64,000 nucleotides of DNA from Gilliamella apicola (GCF_000599985.1 NZ_CP007445.1:434001-498000), one strand, 5' to 3'. Counted from the first letter of the stretch, positions 48,161 through 59,710 are shown. Notes: generated by a model not told the origin, from the letters alone. Program-made: numbers and translations.

Positions 48161-48282
48161 AAATTCTGGCTGTAAATGTATCTTACTGATGCTTAATTAA
48201 TAACAAAATAGGCTTTAAGCCTTATGTTTGTTAGTTTTGATGTGTTTTAAAGGATTTAAAAGAATGTTAATGAATATTGAAT

Positions 48283-48368
48283 TGGTGCCGTGGGCGGGAC
48301 TTGAACCCGCATGCTCTTAGAGCACTACCCCCTCAAGATAGCGTGTCTACCAATTTCACCACCACGGC
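48283..48368 (-). tRNA. leuU: tRNA-Leu (GAG)
   Basis: An 86-base class II tRNA with encoded CCA. The acceptor GCCGTGG pairs with CCACGGC, the anticodon is GAG within CTTGAGG, and a variable arm (GTGCTCTAAGAGCAT) is present. It lies 7 bases after secG, as leuU does in E. coli. Its 3' end faces the integrase gene, so it is the likely integration site. Confidence 0.96.
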
Positions 48369-48375
48369 GCCGTTT

Positions 48376-48750
48376 TTATTCAGGAATATCTGATGTTGGA
48401 TTTACTTGTCCAGGTTGAACAACGGGATCTGCTGTCGAAGTAATGCTACCCCCGTTTTGCTGAGTTGTTACTGGAGCAGTATCTTCAAGATTGTCAAATT
48501 CACCAGTTGAGGTAATGTGAGCGCGACTACCTAAATTAGATAAAACAATACTTATCACAAAAAATAATATACCTAATAAAGTTGTTGTGCGAGTCAAAAA
48601 GTTCCCACTTCCTGATGAACCAAATAAAGTTGCTGACGCACCCGCACCAAAAGAAGACCCCATATCGGCGCCTTTTCCTCGCTGAATTAAAACTAATACG
48701 ATTATTGCAAGTGCAATGATCAAATAACTTATAATTAAAAGTCCGTACAT
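48376..48750 (-). CDS. secG: Protein translocase subunit SecG
   Basis: SecG is a small SecYEG partner. The 124-residue protein has two membrane helices (about 3-22 and 53-72) with the conserved loop VLIQRGKGADMGSSFGAGAS between them. A Thr/Gln/Pro-rich tail completes it. It is followed by tRNA-Leu, the enteric order. Confidence 0.95.
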   Translation of the reverse strand: MYGLLIISYLIIALAIIVLVLIQRGKGADMGSSFGAGASATLFGSSGSGNFLTRTTTLLGILFFVISIVLSNLGSRAHITSTGEFDNLEDTAPVTTQQNGGSITSTADPVVQPGQVNPTSDIPE

Positions 48751-49176
48751 TTCAACCTGTCAATTTTATGTTTTATACAACAGAATTTATTGAAGCGAAA
48801 TATTAACGAAAGACAGACCAACAAGCAAGTAAAATTTAAGGTATTGTTGGCATAATTTGAGTTTTGACACTTTAAAACTATTATCAATATTAATTTTTAT
48901 ACTAAAAAAATTATATTCGTTTGTTGTTTTTAATCGGTAGGGTTGTTAATTTATAGCAATTATTTATTTTTAGATACAAAATAGAACTTTATTATGCCAT
49001 TTATGATGAAGTTACAGTAATAAATATCATTTTAAATTAACATTTTCAAATGATTTGATCTAACAAATTATTTTTCTAATCCATTTCAGATTCAATATTT
49101 GTTAGATTAAATTGTATGTTTTTTTCGAAAAACAGTATAATGACCGCCATTTTTATTTAGATCACGCCTTAGTTTT
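48751..49176. other. Divergent region between secG and thiI
   Basis: No gene is seen. An 11-bp inverted repeat, ATCTAACAAAT (49058-49068) and ATTTGTTAGAT (49097-49107), lies 70-119 bp before thiI. The rest is AT-rich. No thiamine riboswitch is recognisable. Confidence 0.5.
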
Positions 49177-50628
49177 ATGAAATTTATTGTTAAACTCTTT
49201 CCTGAAATCACGATTAAAAGTGATTCCGTCCGTTTACGTTTTATCAAAATATTGACTAGCAATATTCGTAATATATTAAAACATCATATAGAAGATGTTG
49301 CTGTTATTCGTCATTGGGATTTTATTGAAGTTCGTCCAAAAATAGCAAATAGTGAAACATTGATTCTAGAGCTATTAACTCGAATCCCTGGTATTCATCA
49401 CATTTTAGCCGTCGATGAACTTATTTATGTCGATATGCATGATATTTTCGAAAAAGCTTTAAATTACTATGCCCCATTAATTGAAAATAAAACTTTTTGT
49501 GTAAGGGTTAAACGCAGAGGAAAGCATGATTTTACTTCAATTGATGTTGAACGTTACGTTGGTGGTGGACTTAATAAATATGTGCCTTCAGCTAAGGTAA
49601 AGCTAACACGCCCTGAGGTTACGGTTAATTTAGAAATTGACAATGATAAGTTATTGCTAGTTAAAGGTCGACATGACGGTATTGGTGGTTTTCCAACTGG
49701 TACTCAAGAAGATGTTATCTCACTTATTTCTGGTGGATTTGACTCAGGTGTATCAAGTTATATGTTGATGCGACGAGGTAGTAGAGTTCATTATTGTTTT
49801 TTTAATCTTGGCGGGAAAACTCACGAAATTGGTGTAAAACAGATGGCTCACTATTTGTGGGAACGTTTTGGAAGTTCACATAAAGTACGTTTTATTGCTA
49901 TCAATTTTTCGGATGTTGTCGGTGAGATTTTGGAAAAAATTGATGATGGGCAAATGGGCGTAATCTTAAAAAGAATGATGATACGTGCTGCATCTAAAAT
50001 AGCTGAGCGTTATAATGTACAAGCTCTTGTAACTGGTGAAGCTCTTGGTCAAGTATCAAGCCAAACATTAACTAATTTACGCTTAATTGATAATGTTAGT
50101 GATACATTGATTTTACGCCCACTAATCACTCACGATAAAGAAACCATTATCAATCTTGCTCGACAAATCGGCACTGAAGATATTGCTAAAACCATGCCTG
50201 AATTTTGTGGTGTAATATCTAAAAGTCCTACTGTTAAAGCCATTAAAGAAAAAATTGAAGCAGAAGAGTTGAATTTTGATTTTTCAATACTTAATAAAGC
50301 TATAGAAGATGCAGAAAACATTGATATTCGTGAAATAGCTAAACAATCAGACACAACAATTCAACAGGTTGAAACTGTATCTACTCTTAATAACGATCAT
50401 ATTATTATTGATATTCGTCCTTCAGATGAACAAGAGGATGATCCTTTACTATTTGACGATAATGTTGAAATTAAATTAATTCCGTTTTATAAATTAGCTT
50501 CCCAGTTTGGTGATTTGGATCAAAGCAAGCAGTATTTGCTTTATTGCAACCGCGGAGTGATGAGTAAATTACAAGCTCTTTATCTTATTGATCAAGGTTT
50601 TTCTAATGTTAAAGTATTAAAATTGTAG
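49177..50628 (+). CDS. thiI: tRNA 4-thiouridine synthase / thiamine sulfurtransferase
   Basis: ThiI makes 4-thiouridine at tRNA position 8 and passes sulfur to thiamine synthesis. The 483-residue protein has a ferredoxin-like/THUMP part (about 1-165), a PP-loop ATPase ([14 protein letters not shown]), the conserved Cys in [12 protein letters not shown], and a C-terminal rhodanese domain with the active Cys in [11 protein letters not shown]. The domain set matches E. coli ThiI. Confidence 0.97.
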   Translation: MKFIVKLFPEITIKSDSVRLRFIKILTSNIRNILKHHIEDVAVIRHWDFIEVRPKIANSETLILELLTRIPGIHHILAVDELIYVDMHDIFEKALNYYAPLIENKTFCVRVKRRGKHDFTSIDVERYVGGGLNKYVPSAKVKLTRPEVTVNLEIDNDKLLLVKGRHDGIGGFPTGTQEDVISLISGGFDSGVSSYMLMRRGSRVHYCFFNLGGKTHEIGVKQMAHYLWERFGSSHKVRFIAINFSDVVGEILEKIDDGQMGVILKRMMIRAASKIAERYNVQALVTGEALGQVSSQTLTNLRLIDNVSDTLILRPLITHDKETIINLARQIGTEDIAKTMPEFCGVISKSPTVKAIKEKIEAEELNFDFSILNKAIEDAENIDIREIAKQSDTTIQQVETVSTLNNDHIIIDIRPSDEQEDDPLLFDDNVEIKLIPFYKLASQFGDLDQSKQYLLYCNRGVMSKLQALYLIDQGFSNVKVLKL

Positions 50629-50759
50629 AACTTAACAATTATTTACTATATTGTTAGTATTGATAGTATTTTTTGCATATATAATAACTTGGTAAAGTGT
50701 GAAATCTTGATGTAATTCGATAAAAATAAATATGATAAATGAGTAAACAGAGGATTGTA

Positions 50760-51473
50760 ATGAATAAATTACTTGTAGTGGATGATGATCCAGAAATTGC
50801 CTCGTTGTTATCCGAACTTCTTGAGCTAGAGGGGTTTGAAGTTGAAACGGCGAATAATGGCATGCAAGCTTTAGAAAAGTTTGACATGTCATTTGATTTG
50901 ATTCTGCTCGATATAATGATGCCTGAAATGAATGGGTTAAATGTATTATCTCAACTTAGAAGCAAATTTACTGTCCCTGTTATTTTTTTAACGGCTAAAG
51001 ATAATGAATATGATAAAATTATTGGTCTTGAACTTGGCGCTGATGATTATATTTTAAAACCTTTCAATGATAGAGAACTTATAGCTAGAATCAACGCACT
51101 ATTACGTAGGACGCGCTGGGATAATTTAGTTAATGAAACAGATGATCTTCCTCAGCAGTATACAGTTGATAAATTGTTATTAAATCGAAAACAGCAGTCA
51201 GTTTATTATGATAATAAATATATAGAATTAACTGGTACGGAATTTCAAGTTTTACTTAAATTTCTCGAAAATGGTGGTAAAATCATATCTCGAGATACAT
51301 TGAGTGAAACTGTTTTAGGTAAGGAATTTATTCCACTTGCTCGTTCAATTGATGTACATGTATCTAATTTAAGAAAAAAACTTCCTCCGCGTAGTGATGG
51401 TTTACCGTGGATTAAAACATTACGTTCTAAGGGATATTTATTTGTTATTGATAGTAGCAATGATGATGTATAA
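50760..51473 (+). CDS. cpxR: Envelope-stress response regulator CpxR
   Basis: CpxR is an OmpR-family regulator of envelope stress genes. The 237-residue protein has a receiver domain with phospho-Asp51 in LILLDIMMPEMNG and GADDYILKPFNDRELIARI, then a winged-helix DNA-binding domain with ELTGTEFQVLL and SIDVHVSNLRKKLPPR. The ATG at 50760 is chosen because AGAGG lies 6 bases before it; an upstream in-frame ATG adds seven residues absent from relatives. It is followed by cpxA 35 bases later. No cpxP is seen. Confidence 0.95.
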   Translation: MNKLLVVDDDPEIASLLSELLELEGFEVETANNGMQALEKFDMSFDLILLDIMMPEMNGLNVLSQLRSKFTVPVIFLTAKDNEYDKIIGLELGADDYILKPFNDRELIARINALLRRTRWDNLVNETDDLPQQYTVDKLLLNRKQQSVYYDNKYIELTGTEFQVLLKFLENGGKIISRDTLSETVLGKEFIPLARSIDVHVSNLRKKLPPRSDGLPWIKTLRSKGYLFVIDSSNDDV

Positions 51474-51508
51474 CAACATCAATATAGTTTTAAATTAGGT
51501 GTGGTGAT

Positions 51509-52894
51509 ATGTGGATTTTTGATCGTTTAACTGTTCGAATTTTCACTATCTTCCTTCTAACAATAGCCTTTTTTTTGGCATTAATCATTTTATTACCAAA
51601 TTTAGATTCTAGGAACTTAACTTATATTGCAAATAAAGAACGTGAAACAGGTAACGAATTAGCTAAACAAATAGAAAAAGATCTATCTAATGTTCCTAAA
51701 GATAGCTTTCGTTGGTGGATGCGTTTTATCGTTGTAATGGACAGTTACCAAAAATCTGGTCAATTTTTATTTATTGTAACTCCAAATGGGCAGTATATTA
51801 CTGCCGATACCAAGAATATTGATTTAGTTAAAAACTTTAGCGAAATATCACATAATATTTCAGATCCTGCTAAAAAGATTTATGATTTCCAAGAGATTAT
51901 AGGACCCTTTTTGGTCCATTATGCTGATGAACCATATCAATTATACGTTTTACAACCAGCATCCGATGTTCAATCTCAATTTGTTAGTTTAATTTTTGAT
52001 CATCCACTATTGTTATTAACACTAATGATGTTAATAAGTTCTCCTTTTTTATTATGGTTGTCATGGAGTATTGCTAAACCTGCACGAAGATTAAAAAAAG
52101 CTGCAGATCAAGTTGCTAAAGGTAATTTACAAGAGTGGCCAGAGCTAGAAAAAATAGGTTCTACAGAATACAAAGCAACTGGTGCTAGCTTTAACCATAT
52201 GTTGAGAGAACTTAAACGGATGCAAGAAGTACAACAACGCTTATTTTCCGATATTTCCCATGAACTTCGTACTCCTTTAACACGTTTACAACTTGCAACT
52301 TCTTTATTACGACATAAACAAGGTGAAAGTAATGAAGTTATACGTATCAATAATGAAGCATTAAAGCTTGATTCTATGATTGGTGATTTATTGTCATTAG
52401 CAAGACAACAATATGATAATAATGAAATTCGTCAATTTAAGAAAATTAATCTATTATTCAAACAAGTACTAGAAAATGCTACATTTGAAGCAGAACAAAT
52501 AGGGAAAAAGTTTTTAGTGACTAATCCTCCAACTAGTCATACTATTTTATGTTATCCTATGGCTTTATGTAGTGCGCTTGAAAATGTTATACGCAATGCA
52601 TTCCGCTATTCTAATCATGAAATCATTGTTAATTTTATTGCGCAGCAAAATCAGATAATAATTAGTATTGACGATGATGGAATTGGTGTAGCTGATAAGG
52701 AGCTTGAGCAAATTTTTAGACCATTTTATCGTACTAGTGAAGCACGAGATCGTCAATCAGGAGGAACTGGTTTAGGACTTGCTATTGTTGCTAATGCTAT
52801 CATGAGAGATCATGGCAATGTTAAAGCAGAGAAAAGTCATCTTGGAGGACTTAGAATTGTGATAGTATTACCAATTCAGAAATATAAACAATAG
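51509..52894 (+). CDS. cpxA: Envelope-stress sensor kinase CpxA
   Basis: The 461-residue inner-membrane kinase has a helix (about 10-30), a periplasmic sensor domain (about 31-165), a second helix (about 168-188), a HAMP linker ([18 protein letters not shown]), the phospho-His in [18 protein letters not shown], and ATP-binding motifs [21 protein letters not shown] and [10 protein letters not shown]. It matches E. coli CpxA from end to end. Confidence 0.95.
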   Translation: MWIFDRLTVRIFTIFLLTIAFFLALIILLPNLDSRNLTYIANKERETGNELAKQIEKDLSNVPKDSFRWWMRFIVVMDSYQKSGQFLFIVTPNGQYITADTKNIDLVKNFSEISHNISDPAKKIYDFQEIIGPFLVHYADEPYQLYVLQPASDVQSQFVSLIFDHPLLLLTLMMLISSPFLLWLSWSIAKPARRLKKAADQVAKGNLQEWPELEKIGSTEYKATGASFNHMLRELKRMQEVQQRLFSDISHELRTPLTRLQLATSLLRHKQGESNEVIRINNEALKLDSMIGDLLSLARQQYDNNEIRQFKKINLLFKQVLENATFEAEQIGKKFLVTNPPTSHTILCYPMALCSALENVIRNAFRYSNHEIIVNFIAQQNQIIISIDDDGIGVADKELEQIFRPFYRTSEARDRQSGGTGLGLAIVANAIMRDHGNVKAEKSHLGGLRIVIVLPIQKYKQ

Positions 52895-52907
52895 AAGAGA
52901 AAGTATT

Positions 52908-53393
52908 GTGTCAAACATTGCCTTAAATATCGTTTTATTTGAGCCAGAAATTCCAGCTAATACAGGTAATATTATCCGTCTTTGTGCTAATACAGGTTTT
53001 AATTTGCATATTATAGAACCCATGGGATTTTTTTGGGATGATAAAAAGCTGAGAAGAGCAGGCCTTGATTATCAAGAATTTGTCAACGTAACGCGTTATA
53101 AAAATCTTACTCATTTTTTAGAGGTAAACCAACTTGACCTAATTACACAAGTTTATGCATTAACGACTAAAGGTCAAAAATCTCATAGTGAAGTGAATTT
53201 TAATTATAATGATTTTTTGATGTTTGGCCCTGAAACTCGTGGTTTACCTTCATCAGTTCTTGATGCATTACCACAAGATAAAAAGATCCGTATCCCTATG
53301 TTAGCTAATAGTCGAAGTATGAATTTATCTAACTCTGTTGCGGTTGTGGTTTATGAATCATGGCGCCAATTAAATTATTTTGGTGCAAAATAA
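52908..53393 (+). CDS. trmL: tRNA (cytidine/uridine-34-2'-O)-methyltransferase
   Basis: TrmL methylates the wobble base of two tRNA-Leu species. The 161-residue SPOUT protein shows [24 protein letters not shown], shortened here to the family start, [11 protein letters not shown] and [15 protein letters not shown]. It starts with GTG 13 bases after cpxA, so it may be read from the cpx transcript. A strong terminator follows. Confidence 0.95.
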   Translation: MSNIALNIVLFEPEIPANTGNIIRLCANTGFNLHIIEPMGFFWDDKKLRRAGLDYQEFVNVTRYKNLTHFLEVNQLDLITQVYALTTKGQKSHSEVNFNYNDFLMFGPETRGLPSSVLDALPQDKKIRIPMLANSRSMNLSNSVAVVVYESWRQLNYFGAK

Positions 53394-53491
53394 TTTAACT
53401 GATTATTAACAATAAATTTATCATAATGAATATAAATGATAAATTTGTTGTTATTGAATTAAATATAAGCCAATTGAAAACTACTTTAAAC

Positions 53492-53525
53492 AAAAAAAGA
53501 GGTTAATGTAACCTCTTTTTTATTT
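53492..53525. terminator. Bidirectional terminator between trmL and efp
   Basis: The stem AGAGGTTA / TAACCTCT with loop ATG is flanked by A and T runs of six or more bases, ending both convergent genes. Confidence 0.92.
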
Positions 53526-53556
53526 AATATAATATAGCGGTATAAAACGACCATAA

Positions 53557-54123
53557 TTATTTAACACGTGATACATATTCACCTGAACGAGTATCCACTC
53601 TAAGCACTTCACCAATTTGCACGAATAATGGTACACGAACAACTGCACCAGTTGATAAAGTTGCTGGTTTTCCGCCGGTTCCCGCTGTGTCGCCTTTTAA
53701 ACCCGGATCAGTTTCAATAACTTCTAGTTCAACAAAATTTGGAGGTGTAACAGCGATAGGCTGACCATTCCACAATGTTAAGATACATTCAGCTTGATCA
53801 ACTAACCATTTTGCATTATCACCAACGGCTTTAGCATCGGCCGATAGTTGTTCAAAAGTATCATTATTCATAAAATGCCAGAATTCACCATCAGTGTATA
53901 AATATGTTAAATTCATATCAACAACGTCAGCAGCTTCAACTGATTCACCTGATTTAAAAGTTTTATCAACTGTTTTGCCTGAAAGTAGTTTTTTAATTTT
54001 TACTCGGTTAATTGCTTGTCCTTTACCTGGCTTATAAAATTCATTTTCAACAATTACACAAGGCTCGCCATCTTGCATTATTTTAAGACCAGCTTTAAAC
54101 TCATTTGTACTATAAGATGCCAT
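53557..54123 (-). CDS. efp: Elongation factor P
   Basis: EF-P rescues ribosomes stalled at proline runs. The 188-residue protein starts [15 protein letters not shown] with the modified lysine at K34 in YKPGKGQAI, the residue that EpmA and EpmB beta-lysylate. GGAG lies 6 bases before the ATG at 54123; an earlier codon at 54141 is rejected. It is divergent from epmB with 32 bases between the start codons. Confidence 0.98.
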   Translation of the reverse strand: MASYSTNEFKAGLKIMQDGEPCVIVENEFYKPGKGQAINRVKIKKLLSGKTVDKTFKSGESVEAADVVDMNLTYLYTDGEFWHFMNNDTFEQLSADAKAVGDNAKWLVDQAECILTLWNGQPIAVTPPNFVELEVIETDPGLKGDTAGTGGKPATLSTGAVVRVPLFVQIGEVLRVDTRSGEYVSRVK

Positions 54124-54155
54124 AAAAGCTCCAACTATCATTCTGAATTACAAAA

Positions 54156-55184
54156 ATGAGCCATATTATACAGCAAAAAATTGAACTACCAAATAATAAA
54201 GATGAATGGATATTAGATCTAAACAATGTCGTGACAGATATCAAGGAACTTTATTCTTATTTAGAATTAGATCCTAATTCCATTTCAATTCCTATGTTAC
54301 AAGCGAAAAAACAATTTCCGCTTCGTGTTCCTATGGCTTTTATAAATCGAATGAAAAAGGGAGATTATAAAGATCCATTGTTATTACAAGTCCTTTGCGA
54401 TGATCGTGAAATGATTCATGTAGATGGATATAGTAATGATCCTTTGGAGGAACAACAAAATACTATTCCAGGATTACTACATAAATATCATAATCGTGCT
54501 TTATTAATTACTAAAACAGCTTGTGCGATAAATTGCCGTTATTGTTTTAGGCGACATTTTCCTTACCATGAAAACCAAGGAAATAAAAAGAATCTTAGTA
54601 TTGCGCTTGATTATATCGCTAATCATTCAGAACTTGATGAAATTATTCTTTCTGGAGGAGATCCTTTAATGGCTAAAGATCATGAGATTGAATTTTTGAT
54701 AAAAGAATTAGAAAAGATACCTTACATCAAACGGTTACGAATTCATACTCGTTTAGCTGTTATGATACCATCAAGAATTACATCAAAGCTATGTCAGCTA
54801 TTTGCTAAAAGTCGATTACAAATTATCATGGTTACTCATATCAATCATCCAAATGAAATTGATGAAAATGTAGCTAAAGCTATTTCACTATTAAAATATC
54901 AGGGTGTAACTGTGTTTAATCAAAGCGTTTTATTAAAAAATGTTAACGATAAAGCCGAAACATTAGCGCAATTAAGTAATAAGCTATTTGATATTGGCAT
55001 TTTGCCTTATTACATCCATTTACTTGATAAGGTGCAGGGGGCTGCTCACTTTATGGTAAATGATGAAAAAGCCAAACAAATAATGAAACAACTAGCAGCT
55101 CAAGTTTCAGGGTATTTAGTGCCTAAATTAGCACGTGAAATAGGTGGTGAAAAAAGTAAGCGTGTCATTGCATTTAGTGATTAA
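54156..55184 (+). CDS. epmB: EF-P beta-lysylation protein EpmB (lysine 2,3-aminomutase)
   Basis: EpmB is a radical-SAM/PLP enzyme that makes beta-lysine for EF-P. The 342-residue protein has the iron-sulfur cluster motif CAINCRYCFRRHFPY, ILSGGDPLM, and the PLP-lysine region near GGEKSKR at the C-terminus. The divergent pairing with efp matches the functional link. EpmA is not in this window. Confidence 0.96.
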   Translation: MSHIIQQKIELPNNKDEWILDLNNVVTDIKELYSYLELDPNSISIPMLQAKKQFPLRVPMAFINRMKKGDYKDPLLLQVLCDDREMIHVDGYSNDPLEEQQNTIPGLLHKYHNRALLITKTACAINCRYCFRRHFPYHENQGNKKNLSIALDYIANHSELDEIILSGGDPLMAKDHEIEFLIKELEKIPYIKRLRIHTRLAVMIPSRITSKLCQLFAKSRLQIIMVTHINHPNEIDENVAKAISLLKYQGVTVFNQSVLLKNVNDKAETLAQLSNKLFDIGILPYYIHLLDKVQGAAHFMVNDEKAKQIMKQLAAQVSGYLVPKLAREIGGEKSKRVIAFSD

Positions 55185-55654
<470 letters not shown>

Positions 55655-55665
55655 TTTAAAGTTGA

Positions 55666-56022
55666 GTGATTAAATTCACTTATCCTCGGGAGTTGCGATT
55701 GTTAACTCCCTTTGATTTCAATTATGTTTTCCAAGAATCCATCAGGGCTGGATCTCCTTTTATTACGCTTGTCTCCCGTAAAAATAATTTAACACATGCT
55801 CGTTTGGGATTTGCCATAGCTAAAAAGCAAGTAAAGCGAGCCCATGAACGTAACCGTATCAAACGACTTGTGAAAGAATATTTTCGTTATCATCAACATC
55901 AATTTCCTAATATTGATTTTATTCTGATGGCTAAATCTCCTGTCACTGACTTAGAAAATCAACAAATAGTCGAGATATTTGATAAACTATGCCAACGAAT
56001 CATAACCAAGCAAAAAATTTAA
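55666..56022 (+). CDS. rnpA: Ribonuclease P protein component
   Basis: RnpA assists the RNase P RNA in trimming tRNA 5' ends. The 118-residue basic protein has the signature [20 protein letters not shown], shown in part, followed by [10 protein letters not shown]. It starts with GTG, as in many relatives. The last 34 bases overlap yidD. Confidence 0.96.
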   Translation: MIKFTYPRELRLLTPFDFNYVFQESIRAGSPFITLVSRKNNLTHARLGFAIAKKQVKRAHERNRIKRLVKEYFRYHQHQFPNIDFILMAKSPVTDLENQQIVEIFDKLCQRIITKQKI

Positions 56023-56312
56023 ATAAATTAAAATTAATAATAAAAAGGCATGTTTATGCATTTAATTCATTGATAATTAATATTTTTATTTTTTTTATTC
56101 GTATATATCAACGTATCCTTAGTCCCTTATTAGGTCCTAAATGTCGTTTTACACCATCATGTTCACAATATGCTGTAATTGCATTAAGACGCTTTGGATT
56201 AATAAAAGGTAGTTGGCTAATGGTTAAACGTGTATTAAAATGTCACCCTTTACATGAAGGAGGAGAAGATTTTGTTCCTCCAAAAATTAAAACCAATAGA
56301 GAAAAACACTAA
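55989..56312 (+). CDS. yidD: Membrane protein insertion efficiency factor YidD
   Basis: The 107-residue protein has an N-terminal hydrophobic segment and the family core [19 protein letters not shown] and [13 protein letters not shown]. It overlaps rnpA by 34 bases and its stop codon overlaps the yidC start by one base, so the three are coupled. The first about 25 residues are longer and more polar than in many relatives; a later start is possible. Confidence 0.93.
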   Translation: MPTNHNQAKNLNKLKLIIKRHVYAFNSLIINIFIFFIRIYQRILSPLLGPKCRFTPSCSQYAVIALRRFGLIKGSWLMVKRVLKCHPLHEGGEDFVPPKIKTNREKH

Positions 56313-57928
56313 TGGGATCTCAACGTAATATTTTAGTCATTGCTTTACTTTTTGTATCTTTTTTAATTTGGAAAGCATGGGAAGAAGATCATGCTCCTAA
56401 GCCGCCTGTGATTAACCAGTTAACACAACAGCTAGGTGAAGATAGTACCGTGGTTGGTAAAACAATCACTGTAAAGTCAGATGTATTATCACTTACTATC
56501 AATACTTATGGCGGCGATGTGCAAGCTGCTCAATTATTAAAATATGATCAGACACTTCATTCTGGTACGCCTTTCCAATTATTAAAATCAACTCCTAATT
56601 TTGTTTATATTGCTGAAAGCGGTCTAACTGGTAAAGATGGTCCTGATAATGCAATTCAAGGATCAAAACGACCAGTATATCAAACAGAACAAACCGAATA
56701 CGTATTGGCTGATGGACAAGATGAATTGCGCGTACCATTGACTTATCAGGTTAGTGGTGTTAGCTATACTAAATATTATGTATTGCACCGCGGTAATTAT
56801 GCTATTGATGTTCAATATGATATAAATAACCAAAGTGAAAATCCTATTGATGTTTCGATGTACGGTCAATTAAAACAAACTATAGAGTTACCTGAAGATA
56901 CTGTGACTGAAGGTGGCAGAGGATTAGGTCTAAATATTTTTCGTGGTGCAGCTTATTCTAGTTCTAATACTAATTATAGTAAATATAGTTTTGATGAGGT
57001 AAAAGATAAAGCTTTAGATGTGAGTACCCAAACGGGTTGGGTTGCAATGCTACAACACTATTTTGTAACAGCATGGGTACCAGCTCAGGATCAAAATAAT
57101 TTATTTTATACTCGGGCTACAGCTAACGAATCTCAAGCAACAATTGGTTTCAAAGGTGAATCAACTATTATTCAACCAGGTAATAGTCAAACTATTAGTG
57201 CAAAATTATGGTTGGGACCAGAAATTCAAAACCAATTGAAAGAGACAGCCAATCATCTTGATTTAACCGTTGATTATGGTTGGTTATGGTTCTTATCACA
57301 ACCACTATTTTATTTATTAAAATTTATTCATAGTCTTGTTGGTAATTGGGGCATCGCAATTATTATTATTACTTTTATTGTCCGTGGTATTTTATTTCCA
57401 TTAACTCGTGCACAATATCGATCAATGGCAAAAATGAAGTTATTACAACCTCGTATAGAAGCATTGAAAGAACGTTATGGTGATGATAAACAAAAAATGA
57501 GTGCTGAAACCATGGCGATTTATAAACAAGAAAAAGTAAATCCAATAGGTGGTTGTTTGCTAATATTTAGTCAAATGCCAATTTTTATATCACTATTCTA
57601 TGTGTTAGGTAATGCTGTAGAGCTACGTCATGCTCCATTTGCGCTTTGGATTTATGACCTATCCGCACAAGATCCTTATTATATTTTTCCTTTATTAATG
57701 GGCGGTACCATGTTGTTAATTCAGATGATGTCTCCAACACCAGCGGCTGACCCATTACAAAAAGGCTTAATGACTGCTATGCCTATGTTTTTTACGGCAT
57801 TTTTCTTATGGTTTCCAGCAGGTTTAGTTTTATACTATATTGTAAGTAATTTATTTACAATTGCCCAGCAACGTATCATTTATTGGGAACTTGAGAAAAA
57901 TGGACTTCACGAGAAGAAAAAGAAATAA
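56312..57928 (+). CDS. yidC: Membrane protein insertase YidC
   Basis: YidC inserts proteins into the inner membrane alone or with SecYEG. The 538-residue protein has an N-terminal helix ([20 protein letters not shown]), a large periplasmic domain (about 30-330) and a C-terminal insertase core with five helices ([34 protein letters not shown] region with the conserved Arg). The C-tail is basic (EKKKK-like). A terminator follows. Confidence 0.97.
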   Translation: MGSQRNILVIALLFVSFLIWKAWEEDHAPKPPVINQLTQQLGEDSTVVGKTITVKSDVLSLTINTYGGDVQAAQLLKYDQTLHSGTPFQLLKSTPNFVYIAESGLTGKDGPDNAIQGSKRPVYQTEQTEYVLADGQDELRVPLTYQVSGVSYTKYYVLHRGNYAIDVQYDINNQSENPIDVSMYGQLKQTIELPEDTVTEGGRGLGLNIFRGAAYSSSNTNYSKYSFDEVKDKALDVSTQTGWVAMLQHYFVTAWVPAQDQNNLFYTRATANESQATIGFKGESTIIQPGNSQTISAKLWLGPEIQNQLKETANHLDLTVDYGWLWFLSQPLFYLLKFIHSLVGNWGIAIIIITFIVRGILFPLTRAQYRSMAKMKLLQPRIEALKERYGDDKQKMSAETMAIYKQEKVNPIGGCLLIFSQMPIFISLFYVLGNAVELRHAPFALWIYDLSAQDPYYIFPLLMGGTMLLIQMMSPTPAADPLQKGLMTAMPMFFTAFFLWFPAGLVLYYIVSNLFTIAQQRIIYWELEKNGLHEKKKK

Positions 57929-57935
57929 TATTGAT

Positions 57936-57965
57936 AAAAGGAGGTTAAAACCCTCCTTTTTAGTT
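57936..57965 (+). terminator. Terminator after yidC
   Basis: The 9-bp stem AAAAGGAGG / CCTCCTTTT is followed by more T residues, 8 bases after the yidC stop and 19 bases before the nudC start. Confidence 0.82.
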
Positions 57966-57983
57966 GTTTTTTGGTAAATTAAT

Positions 57984-58787
57984 ATGAATATACAGCAACA
58001 AATAAATTTGAACGGTAATGAAACAGGTTATTGGTTTGTCAGTAAAAATGGACGACTATGGTTACCAAATGGTGAAGTCCCTGTTGGAAATGCTAGCCAA
58101 TTGGGTTTTACAAATCTACTTGCTCAATCTATTGGTGAGTGGAATGGGCAAACGGCTTGGCTTATTTGCCATGAAATGAAAACAGCAATGAGTTCAATTC
58201 GATCTTTGCTTGATAATACTGAACAATCATTATTTTATATGGCTGGACGAGCCGTTCAATTATCAGAGTTCTATCGTTCTCATAAATATTGTGGTTATTG
58301 TGGCCACGAAATGCATATTAGTACAACAGAGTGGTGTTGTATGTGCCACAACTGTAATGAACGCTATTATCCACAAATTTCGCCATCTATAATTGTCGCT
58401 ATTCGCAATAAAAATAAAATATTATTGGCAAAACATGTTAGACATAATCAAGATAATTTATATACTGTTTTAGCCGGTTTCACTGAAATTGGTGAAACGA
58501 TGGAAATGGCTGTTAAGAGAGAAGTATTTGAAGAAGCAAAAATAACAATTAAAAATATTCGTTATGTAGGTTCGCAGCCTTGGCCGTTTCCTAATTCATT
58601 GATGATGGCTTATTTGGCAGACTATGAAAGTGGTGAAATTCATGTAGATACTAGCGAGTTAGTTGAAGCAAATTGGTATCATTACTCTCAGTTGCCTAAA
58701 ATTCCAGAATATGGGACTATTGCTCGGCGCTTAATTGAAGATACCATTATACTTTGTCGGGAATATGAAGAGTATTGTCATGATTAA
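57984..58787 (+). CDS. nudC: NAD-capped RNA hydrolase / NADH pyrophosphatase
   Basis: NudC hydrolyses NADH and removes NAD caps from RNA. The 267-residue Nudix enzyme has a zinc ribbon (CGYCGHEM ... CCMCHNC), the Nudix box GFTEIGETMEMAVKREVFEE and the NudC-specific SQPWPFPNSLM. It begins just after the yidC terminator, so it depends on readthrough or an internal promoter. In enterics the gene after yidC is mnmE; it is replaced here. Confidence 0.96.
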   Translation: MNIQQQINLNGNETGYWFVSKNGRLWLPNGEVPVGNASQLGFTNLLAQSIGEWNGQTAWLICHEMKTAMSSIRSLLDNTEQSLFYMAGRAVQLSEFYRSHKYCGYCGHEMHISTTEWCCMCHNCNERYYPQISPSIIVAIRNKNKILLAKHVRHNQDNLYTVLAGFTEIGETMEMAVKREVFEEAKITIKNIRYVGSQPWPFPNSLMMAYLADYESGEIHVDTSELVEANWYHYSQLPKIPEYGTIARRLIEDTIILCREYEEYCHD

Positions 58788-58824
58788 TCATATTTTCTTT
58801 ATTATTAAAAGGTAATAAATAAAC

Positions 58825-59625
58825 CTATTGATATTCAATGGTTCTTATTAAATTAACGGTTTTTGACTCATTGCCAGTAGTTATACAGATTGCCTTTGTC
58901 CAATCTTGGTTTTCATTATAATCAGAATAAGTACAAGTTTCAGTTATTTCAACTTCTTGTTCATTTTTATTATTAATTATGATGTCACCATTCGATGATA
59001 GTTTAAATGACTTAGTGATAGTTTTTTCTAATTGATAATTATCATTGTAAATAATATCTTTTTCTTGTACTAATACAGGAAATTTGGTTTTTTCATCAAC
59101 TGGAATATAAGCATTATATAAAACCATCTCAACTCGATCTTGTTCATAAATTATTTTACTATTAAAAATAATATTATTTTCTGCAAAGTGAGATAAAGTT
59201 GTTTCAACTAAATGGCCTTGCTCGTCAAATTCAGAAATAGCAACAATATCTCCATTACTATTTTTCATGCCAAGAATGTTTCTTGCATTGTCAAAAGTAA
59301 TTCCATATTCATTTCTAGTTTCTTTCATTCCGTAAATATATTTGGCATTATCATAATTGATTTCACCATATAGTCCTTCTAAATTATAATTAGCTACATA
59401 ACCTAGATTATCGTAGTTAATTAGTTTATTTGATGAACCTTCAATTTTTTGCTGTTTAAATAATTTGTTATTAGGTAATAATTCTGGTTCCGTATGAAAA
59501 AGATAACTGTTAATAACCGAAATTTGAGTTGAGCCTGTATTAGTTGTTTTTTTGTCATCACAACCACTAATTAATAATATACTGCTGTATAAACTTATAT
59601 ATAAAAGAGAGATATATTTTTTCAT
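58825..59625 (-). CDS. Lipoprotein with internal repeats
   Basis: I do not recognise this family. The 266-residue protein has a lipoprotein signal with lipobox ISGC (Cys22) and Asp at +2 (CDDKK), an inner-membrane retention signal in E. coli. The first half has about 20-residue repeats (LINYDNLGYVANY, EINYDNAKYIYGMK, GITFDNARNILGMK, AISEFDEQGHLVET) that recall YD/RHS-type beta repeats; the second half is beta-rich with CTYSDYNENQDW near the end. The ATG at 59625 gives the best signal peptide. It is followed by nudC convergently, with no operon partner. Confidence 0.7.
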   Translation of the reverse strand: MKKYISLLYISLYSSILLISGCDDKKTTNTGSTQISVINSYLFHTEPELLPNNKLFKQQKIEGSSNKLINYDNLGYVANYNLEGLYGEINYDNAKYIYGMKETRNEYGITFDNARNILGMKNSNGDIVAISEFDEQGHLVETTLSHFAENNIIFNSKIIYEQDRVEMVLYNAYIPVDEKTKFPVLVQEKDIIYNDNYQLEKTITKSFKLSSNGDIIINNKNEQEVEITETCTYSDYNENQDWTKAICITTGNESKTVNLIRTIEYQ

Positions 59626-59710
59626 AACATTATTTTCCATTATTAACATTATTGTTTAAAAATATTTGGAGTAAAATATGAGACAGTAATTCATCAGGCT
59701 ATGTTTACGT

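Noticed and set aside
48751..49176. Thiamine pyrophosphate riboswitch before thiI
   Set aside because: No conserved THI-box elements are visible, and thiI is not usually under one.
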